A stretch of DNA of 64,000 bases from Larix kaempferi (Eukaryota > Streptophyta > Pinopsida > Pinales > Pinaceae), in contig BSBM01000592.1 of assembly GCA_027924585.1 (NCBI GenBank), positions 8,812,501 to 8,876,500 of the forward strand, read 5' to 3'. Shown here in pieces: positions 57,371-64,000 of this stretch (position 1 is the first letter of the stretch; each line of letters starts with the position of its first letter). A program made the position numbers and the translations under genes. The notes under the pieces were generated by a model, which saw only the letters and a list, made by a program, of their open reading frames with translations, was not told the DNA's origin and searched no databases.

Positions 57371-57920
57371 ACCCGGATCTATAAATCAAGAGAGATCAAA
57401 TTTCTTGAGTTTAAATTTAAAAAAAGAAATACACCTCAAGAAATTGGATCCCTCTCGATGCTTGATAGATATGGGTTTAAGATGGATCTATGCTGGTCCC
57501 AAGCTATTTGCTTCGCAGCTTTTCACAGTGGCTTTGCTACTTATGCTTTTGAACTTAGATGTGCCAGTGGTCTTTGGACTCATGGCTCTAATATTACAAA
57601 TGATTTTAGCTTGTGGCTTTAAAAGTTTCACAAGGTGCACTAGAACTGGGCTTCTCTAATCACAAATGTGTTCCTGGTTCAGTCAGTTGAACTATAATCA
57701 TATTGCATGCATCAAATAAGCAACAACGTTTGGCACATGGTTAGAATTCCATACGAGGAATTTTTGTAGACAATACTTTATTTACAATGTTGGTTTGACA
57801 TTGTATCATAGCTATTTATTAAAACTTCAGAGGAAACTGCATCTGATGCTTTAATGGATAACTCTACCGACCGCAGAAGCCTCAAGCAAATTGTATCATT
57901 GCTTTTATGCTTGTGTCTCA

Positions 57921-57976
57921 GAAGCAAATGCAAGTGCCTTAGAATATGGAAGCAAATGCAAGTGCCTTAGAATATG
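57921..57976. repeat. Exact 28-bp tandem duplication
   Basis: GAAGCAAATGCAAGTGCCTT plus AGAATATG occurs twice in immediate succession (57921-57948 and 57949-57976) with no differences, so it is recent. Confidence 0.9.
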
Positions 57977-60129
57977 GAGAAGGTAAATGTGTTGAATTGC
58001 AGTCTCAGCAGGCTTAGAATATGGAAGACAAAATGGCTATATGTTCAGTGCCCAATTGTAAGGTTCTCACAAGTGTTCTCTGTGCCTTCGAAACCTTGGT
58101 ATTTTCTTTATCTTTTGTTTCCTGTGATTTACAGCTGTTCTGCAGCTTGGGAGTTCTGGTCCCTGGACTGTTTGCAAGTATGTCACAGGGTTCGCTGAAC
58201 TTCAAGCTTGAGTTTCAAAGTTCGGCGAACCTAAAAAAAATTCCGGGTTTGATTTGGTTTGTCAAACCTCCATCGTTTCTAATGCTGTGTGAATCCCGTC
58301 AGTTACTTATTTCAAGGCTATGAGGTGGCAGACTCGAGATCGAGATATATTGCTGTCGCGGATTTGCCTGACCCATTCGTTGAACCCTCGACCCTGCCGC
58401 TTGTGCAGGCACTTGCCTTCAAGCGATTCCATCTTCACTTCATTATTTTGAAACCGTTGACTGAGTTGACCCTGCGCTGCCCCTTCATGTCCATATTTCG
58501 AAATTGGATTTACCCTTTTTTTTACGTATTGTTATTTTATTTTATGTTTAGTTTTGATGTTTAATGTAATTATATATTAATTATTAAATATATGTATGCA
58601 TATACTTATTTTAAACTTTAAACTTATATTATATTTAATTTTAATTTGAATATAATTATATATAATTAATATAATTATAAGCAATTAGTAATTACAATAT
58701 AATATAATTAATAATTATATTTTAAAGTTTAAATAATTATATATATAAATGTATATAGATGAACCTAATGGCGAACCTCATCTTAACCTATGGAAAAATT
58801 TGAACCTGAATTGAACTTGAAGGTTGTCAAACTTGAACTTGAACCTGAACCTTGTGACATAGTTTGCAACCTTGGGTTTCGGTTTCTTGTGTTTTGCAGC
58901 TTCTTCTGCAACCTTGGGGTTTTGGGCCCTGGGCTGTCTGCAACCTCAGGGTTTTGCTCTTGTGAGCATTGCACAACCTTAGGTTGCTGGCTATTATGCT
59001 CCTGCGGCTTGGTCCTGAGGCTATTGCACTCAGTATTATCAGAACTGGACCAGTCACCAAACCGCTGGACCCTAGGAACTGAAAACTGGTCAGAACTGGA
59101 AAAAAAATGGAAAAAATTTCAGATGACCCAAATTTTGATTAAAAAAAAAATTCATGTACATTGATGTGAATCCAAATCATTAGACACAAATTTGCAAGTT
59201 TCTCATGTATATAGAAACTTGCAAGTAAGGGTGTGCATATAACCAAAACATGCTACAACAAATAACTACTTATCATCAAAATCATCGTCTATGTTGGTAT
59301 CCTCATCATTAGGTGCACCCTCTGCCCCCTCCTCTGGGCTCTAGCTTTTGCCTCTACCTGGATCCTCCAAAGACATCAGTCAACACGCTCCAATTTTGAT
59401 GAAACTCCCTAATCCAATTGTTCAAATAAGGTAGAAAAAGCTTAACATGCCTAATCAGTGATTTTGCACGAGTGAAGGGTGCATTTTTACTGAGGTCATG
59501 ACAGAGGAGTTCAACAATTAGCACCACCAACATTGAGGTACACAGAGGTCCTGGTGTTCTTGATTAAATGCCAATCCCATACCCTCATACACTATAGAAT
59601 CCAGTGGAAATGTTGCAATCCTGCCGATTCTAAAAACCCAAAAACTATTAAGTCTACTGGATTTTGAATGGGATCTAAAATTCACTTTCTCCATATGAAG
59701 TCCAGTGTGGCTGGAACCACTCTTGAACATCTTGAAACAATTTATGGTAATGTTAAAAATTTAAGTAATAGTTGATATTCTCCTTTATCTTTTCTTTTCT
59801 ACCCTGTTGACATTCTCCTTTATAGTGGAGAGGAATCTACAGAACACCTTAGTGGGTTGAGTGGGGATAGCCACTCATTATCTCATCCCATGAGGCCTTT
59901 CAGCATGAGGGGACCCACTTGGTGTGATGCAATATCCTATCATGGCTGATAGTATGCAATGGAGCTATTTCAGTGCAGCCCACGATGCATTATAACTAAG
60001 TACAAAGTGGAGCTATGCAGCCCACAATGCTTCCCTTATAGTACAATTATTCCATGGTTACATCAGTCAGTGCTAGGAGCATATGACAAATATCCAAGAT
60101 TGTCATCAAGAGGATCATTGTCCAAATTA

Positions 60130-60515
60130 TATCATGGAGGATCTGGCCAATCGAAGTCTATCGGCATTTGTTGAGATGCCATAGGTGGAAGGGTGGAAAA
60201 GCATCTGTGAAAGGGAGATTCTGTCATGCTGGGTGGTATGTCTCTTTCTGAAATGACAGATCTACCAAAGAAGACCCAGACAGACCAACGATGCTTGATT
60301 AATTCCATGACCTGTACATAGTCGTCAGACGGCCAATCTGGATTACAACAACATATATAAGACTGACCTTGCCTAGGACCTTCTTCAGTATTTACATCAA
60401 CATAGAACTTGTATGAATGCTCAAAGTATACATAGTTATTTACAACATTAGACTTGTTGATCCATTTGTCGAGTATGAGATGGATCTCTGGACAGGTTTT
60501 AATTCTACTGACTAG
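60130..60515 (-). pseudogene. Pararetrovirus-like region downstream of RNase H
   Basis: The minus frame is open from about 60500 to 60140 and reads hydrophilic globular sequence with SYKFYVDVNTEEGPRQGQ, CCNPDWPSDDYVQVMELIKH and MPIDFDWPDPP. It directly follows the RNase H region. I do not recognise the domain. Some caulimovirids carry extra C-terminal sequence at this place, which is the best guess. Confidence 0.45.
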
Positions 60516-61303
60516 TCAGTCAAAACACAAACTTTTCCTGGTTCTTTGAGGAGGAGGTGGTGCAGAGAATCTGAGCATTTTTAATGCTGGCAAGAGTTTT
60601 GTATTTGGTGTGGTGAGCTTGCTTCCTTCTCTGGTCAAAAGATCTGCTAGGCAATATTCTTTGCCTGGCTTGTATTTGATCTTGAAGTTGAACCCGTCTA
60701 ACCATAATGACCATCTTGGGACTGTGTTTTTGCCTTGTTCCAGTGATCTCTTGTTCAACAACATTCCTTTGATATGCTTCAGGTCAGTTCTGACAGTGAA
60801 ATGGATTGGCTTAAGGAGCATCTTGAATCTTTTTATACCCATCCTGATTGCAAGGATCTCTTTGTGATAAGATGGTTACTTCAGCTCAGTCTTTTTGAAA
60901 GCTCCAGAAGCATACATGCAAACATCTTCTCTGTGTGCGTGCTTCTGCAGCAAGAATACTGCCCAGATTATATTGGATGCACATTGCATTTGTTTCTAGC
61001 ACAAAAGGTCTATCAGGCCTGGGCAGGGTCAAAGCTGGCAAATTTGTAATCTTTTGTTTAATAGTCCGTCCAACTTTTTTAATTTCACTGGTGCATGGAG
61101 GAGGTTTCTTCTTCAATCTTTTCTGTAAAAAGGCAATGTTAGCAGCCTGCTCAATCTTTTCTGTAAAAACGCAATGTTAGCAGCCTGCTCCTCATAGAAG
61201 TACCTGACATAATTCACGCAACCAAGAAACCTTTGTAGTTGAGTCTTATCTAAAATCATATTGGAAAATTGTAAGTGCTTTGAGACCATGTTCCCACAAC
61301 TCA
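60516..61303 (-). pseudogene. Pararetrovirus RT end and RNase H
   Basis: Minus-strand stretches: KTQLQRFLGCVNYVRYF (about 61245-61195, RT thumb), then RPDRPFVLETNAMCIQYNLGS (about 61020-60960), where the first RNase H Asp is Asn, and the C-terminal YKPGKEYCLADLLTREGSK (about 60675-60620) that ends many caulimovirid and Ty3-like RNase H domains. At least two frame changes and one stop separate them. A 40-base segment at 61134-61190 appears partly duplicated (CTCAATCTTTTCTGTAAAAA twice). Confidence 0.78.
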
Positions 61304-62100
61304 ACTTTCCCTGTCATAAGCACAAATCCTAAAAACACAAATTTTGTCTTAACAAACTCCAGTTTCTTTTTGGAGAGTGCTATTCCATGCTTGTAAACTA
61401 CATCATCAAACATTTTGAGATGCTGTATATGCTAGTTGATATCTACAGAACAAACCAAAAGATCATCAATATATACAATAAAAAAACCCCAATGAATTGA
61501 AAACATCCTCCATCCTTTTTTGGAATTATGATGGACCATTTTTTAACTCGATTGGCATGACCTTTCATTGATATTGAGCATGAGGTACCACAAATCCTGT
61601 CTTGAACTGGTCATTAGGTTTTATGCCGATTTGCCAAAATCCACTTATTAAATCGAACTTGCTGAATACAATTAAAAAACCCCAATGAATTGAAAACATC
61701 CTCCATCCTTTTTTGGAATTCTGATGGACCATTTTTTAACTCGATTGGCATGACCTTTCATTGATATTGGCCATGAGGTACCACAAATCCTGTCTTGAAC
61801 TGGTCATTAGGTTTTATGCCAATTTGGCAAAATTCACTTATTAAATCGAACTTGCTGAACACATTACAGTCAACAATCTTCGCAAATAAGGATTCCTTTG
61901 AAGGAAGTGGATACCTGATTGGCAGCAACATCTCATTTAGTTTGGTGTATCGTATAAGTTTATAACCATTCTAGGTCAGCCTCTTTTTGGTTCAGAATGT
62001 TTATTTACATAGAAGGCAGGGCAAGCCCATGGGCTTTGGCTTGGCTCAATCAACTTTCTTTGCAACAGCTCTGCAATCTCTTCCTTGCAGTACTTTAATT
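61304..62100 (-). pseudogene. Pararetrovirus reverse transcriptase with internal tandem duplication
   Basis: Minus-strand motifs: CPAFYVNKHSE and RMVINL (about 62010-61950), FDLISGFWQIGIKPNDQFKTGFVVPH (present twice because of the duplication), ELKNGP, FQKRMEDVFNSLGF and VYIDDLLVC (about 61478-61452, catalytic YIDD intact). Stops interrupt in several places. The duplication (61477-61669 and 61670-61862) repeats the segment between the palm aspartate motif and FQKRMEDVF. Confidence 0.8.
61477..61862. repeat. 193-bp tandem duplication inside the pararetrovirus RT
   Basis: CCCCAATGAATTGAAAACAT starts at 61487 and again at 61680, and the copies align for 193 bases with only about ten changes. 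The two copies differ from each other less than the rest appears to differ from a functional RT, so the duplication happened after integration or late in decay. Confidence 0.92.
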
Positions 62101-62700
62101 CGGCTGGAAACATCAGATTGGTGGCAGCCTTCTGGGGGTTTCCAGAAAGCATCAGGATAGTCAGATGTGCATTCTTTCTCTATCTTCTGGCTTGTGTCTC
62201 TGACAGCAGAGTCTCTATGAAGTTCTGCATGCCTCACAATCTTCTTTATTTTCAGCAGCTTCTCAATGGATTTCAGGTGCTCTTGTTTTTCGTCCACAGT
62301 CTCTACATGCTGTTCGACTGTGTCTTTGCCAAGTATAGTAACCATGATGCCATCAGCCTCAAACTAACTTTATGCCTATGGATAGTAAAAGGAAGATGTT
62401 GATTTACAAAGTCCTGACCTAAAAGCATATCTGTCCCAGTGTCAAAACAATACAAAGATGACTTTGGTGGTTGGCCCATTAACTTGGATAGGAGAGTTAG
62501 GGGCATCGCCATGGATGGGCACGGTGCTTTTATCAATGGCTATGAATCGCAGAGTTATGGGTTACCAATGGTATTCGGGAATGGCTTCTCTCTCTTCACA
62601 TGATATCATGGCCCCAGTATCAATCTAGGTGTTGAGAAAATAAAGCCTGTAATTCAGCACCTTAATTCCAACACTGATGACGAGCCTGTCTTTTAGTCCA
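62046..62700 (-). pseudogene. Pararetrovirus protease and protease-RT linker
   Basis: Around 62640-62610 the minus strand has an IDTGAMIS-type aspartic protease loop, and around 62440-62400 DTGTDMLLGQDFVNQHLPF. The linker frame 62345-62046 reads KIEKECTSDYPDAFW, leading into RT. At least two frame changes occur. Upstream (62700-63330) only stop-rich sequence with short Lys/Arg-rich pieces is seen on this strand. Confidence 0.65.
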
Positions 62701-63336
62701 GCCATATAAATTGCATCATTTGTGGGACGAGATAAAACTTAGCCACTTACCTGTTCTTGATCAACATCTTCAGGAATTCTGGCCAGTGCTTCTTCTTCTG
62801 TCATGGCTCTGTTGCATTGTTCTATCAGGTCTTCTTCTGAAGATTTCTCCAGGCATTCAACCATGTATTTTTATTCTTTCTTGTCTGCTACAAGAGATTC
62901 CATGAGTGTTCTGATCAGCTGTTTCTTCTCCTGTATATGCAGATATTTTTCTTGGGTGATTTCACGTCACCTTTCTTGTATCATGCTTCAGTTGTCTTTC
63001 CAATCCTGGCTGAAGTTCGTTTCTCTTAGCAACAGTCCCGGGATTAGGAGGTGTGTATACACTAATCTCAACTTCCCACGGTTCCAAAGAAATTGGTGTT
63101 AGAACAATCAAGCCAAAGCAGTCTGGTCATAAAATTTCAGAGGTCTCAGTGTTCCAGACCTTCTTCTGCATCCCAGTCTTTATGATTTACCCATGAACAT
63201 GATGGCACGCACCACACTGTTCATACTGTAGAGGCATGCAGAAAAACTCAGCCTTAACCAAATTCCCCAGAGTGCACATCAAAGAGTACACATCTCCTTC
63301 TGTCCTTTAGTTGGCCATGCCCTCTCCCTCTTGATA
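62701..63336. other. Stop-rich stretch between the pararetrovirus remnant and the right-edge ORF
   Basis: No convincing ORF on either strand. Minus-strand fragments such as KKGDVKSPKKNICIYRRR may be degraded viral coat or linker sequence. Confidence 0.35.
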
Positions 63337-64000
63337 TGAGGAACATAGAGACCAACATGCCTCGTGTAAATATTGTCTTGATTATGTCAATTCTTTTAAT
63401 GATCCAGCTAAGAAGATGTTAAGATCCACCCTCCCAAGAGAAAAGGACCAAGAGTCTCCTAAGAGAATCCTTCCTGAGAGAAGTCTGCCTCCTGCAATCC
63501 TCACACCTACTTTCAAAGAGGGTACTCTCACTTCAGACTTAGAATTCCTACACTACAGAGAGCCTGAAGATGGGAAGTCTACGTCAGAGATTAAACTTCA
63601 GAACTATAATAACTATCAAACTACATGTCTGGCACAAAATATTGATGACATGGCTAGAGACACTGTGGATACAAAGTCTCACGTGTCTTCAATCCATATG
63701 CAGCTGAGCATTGTAGAACAGAACCAGAAAGAGGCAAAGACATCTGTCCAAGAAATTCTACAAAAGTTAGACATCATAATAAAAATTTTAATAGATCTGA
63801 AGAAACAAGTTGGGTCTCCAAAATCTGATATTGTAAATATAGATCCAGTAGAATTGTTTCATTCCTTTTCCTTTTTGCATAGAAGAGAAGGTCAACAAGA
63901 CCAGGTCGAAAAAAACCAATATTTAGAATTCAAAGGGTTGACTGTTGAAAGAGATTTCTTCCTTGAAAGAAGAATTGAATTTGCATTAGAGAAAGTTGAA
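63337..64000 (+). CDS. Open coiled-coil ORF running off the right edge
   Basis: From a TGA at about 63334 the frame is open for more than 220 codons to the window end; the first ATG is 63416. It begins with HRDQHASCKYCLDYVNSF (possible C-X2-C), then Pro/Ser/Lys-rich sequence (KMLRSTLPREKDQESPKRIL), then a predicted coiled coil (about 63690-63820, QLSIVEQNQKEAKTSVQEIL, IIIKILIDLKKQ) and a charged tail. It has no stop or frameshift, unlike its neighbours. It could be the movement-protein C-terminus or another ORF of a second, inverted pararetrovirus copy, or a separate gene. Not identified. Confidence 0.5.

Larger units (their letters stand above)
55959..60120 (+). other. Presumed first intron or flank of the CCDC124-like gene
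   Basis: No exon was found. It holds the AT-rich direct repeats at 57171-57370, the 28-bp tandem at 57921-57976, GAACCT clusters at 58180-58240 and 58756-58860, an AT-only stretch at 58556-58755, and, at 58010-58250 and 58790-59040, two related segments (both with CTGCA.CTTGGG.GTT..GG.CCCTGG.CTGT.TGCAA). The latter pair suggests a duplicated or nested non-autonomous transposon. Confidence 0.45.
60130..62700 (-). mobile_element. Endogenous pararetrovirus (Caulimoviridae-like) remnant
   Basis: Minus-strand order: protease-like region (about 62640-62480, DTGAM and DTGTDMLLGQDFV), a linker, RT (about 62100-61200), RNase H (about 61115-60516) and a further C-terminal open stretch (60515-60130). 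The RT and RNase H style (FQKRMEDVF, YIDDLL, EYCLADLLTREG) resembles plant pararetroviruses rather than Ty3/gypsy elements, and no LTR or integrase is present. Several stops, frameshifts and a 193-bp duplication show it is an old, inactive copy. The genus is not determined; groups are known in ferns, gymnosperms and flowering plants. Confidence 0.75.

Noticed and set aside
58556-58755. AT-only block as possible replication origin or matrix attachment region
   Set aside because: Simple TA/TTAA sequence with no further signal.

Overview
The window looks like nuclear DNA from a land plant with a large, repeat-choked genome. Only one likely host gene is visible: the first coding exon of a CCDC124/Lso2-type coiled-coil protein (55404-55958, + strand). 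It ends at a clean GT donor and its next exon is not found in the remaining 8 kb. The long intron, the Tat and chromovirus LTR elements, the L1-type LINE with RNase H, the pogo-like transposon and the pararetrovirus remnant fit a fern or gymnosperm best. I cannot decide between these from the sequence alone.

Bases 1 to about 37,860 are one set of Russian dolls. The oldest layer is an L1-type LINE on + (24191-26858 and 35553 to about 37860). Element B, a Tat-type Ty3/gypsy on -, interrupts its endonuclease domain; only B's 5' LTR, leader, gag and start of protease are in view. Element A, a second and related Tat element on + (1133-18613, with perfect AAGGG target duplications), sits in B's gag and splits it into 18614-21187 and 1-1132. 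A itself carries a 1.6 kb insertion (2944-4528) flanked by a perfect 16-bp duplication, which suggests target-primed reverse transcription. Element C (26859-35552, -) interrupts the 3' part of the LINE.

Element A is the richest object. Gag-PR-RT lies in a single frame from 5706 to about 11290, broken by ten stop codons but by no frameshift. RNase H and integrase follow, then a separate second RNase H ORF downstream of integrase (13312-13725). An antisense ORF (15203 to 14066) resembles the plant mobile domain and has a 103-base GT-AG intron. Element C is unusual in another way: gag with five zinc knuckles, protease, only a stub of RT, and then a sense-strand ORF of about 860 codons of unknown function in place of RT-RNase H-integrase.

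From 37,861 to 50,636 there is AT-rich spacer with a 96-bp tandem repeat, a decayed pogo/Tigger-like (DDE_1) transposon (39600-41840) and element D, a chromovirus with a C-terminal chromodomain (42463-50636). From 50,637 to 64,000 there is spacer, the CCDC124-like exon with a diverged triplicated segment just upstream, a long intron or flank rich in AT repeats, a degraded endogenous pararetrovirus on - (about 62700 to 60130) with a 193-bp tandem duplication inside RT, and an open coiled-coil ORF on + that runs off the right edge.

Nearly all coding sequence is decayed. In elements A and C most breaks are nonsense codons one C-to-T step from CAG, CAA or CGA, with few frameshifts. That is the pattern expected from methylcytosine deamination of silenced, fairly young insertions. 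Element D, the LINE, the pogo element and the pararetrovirus carry frameshifts as well and look older.
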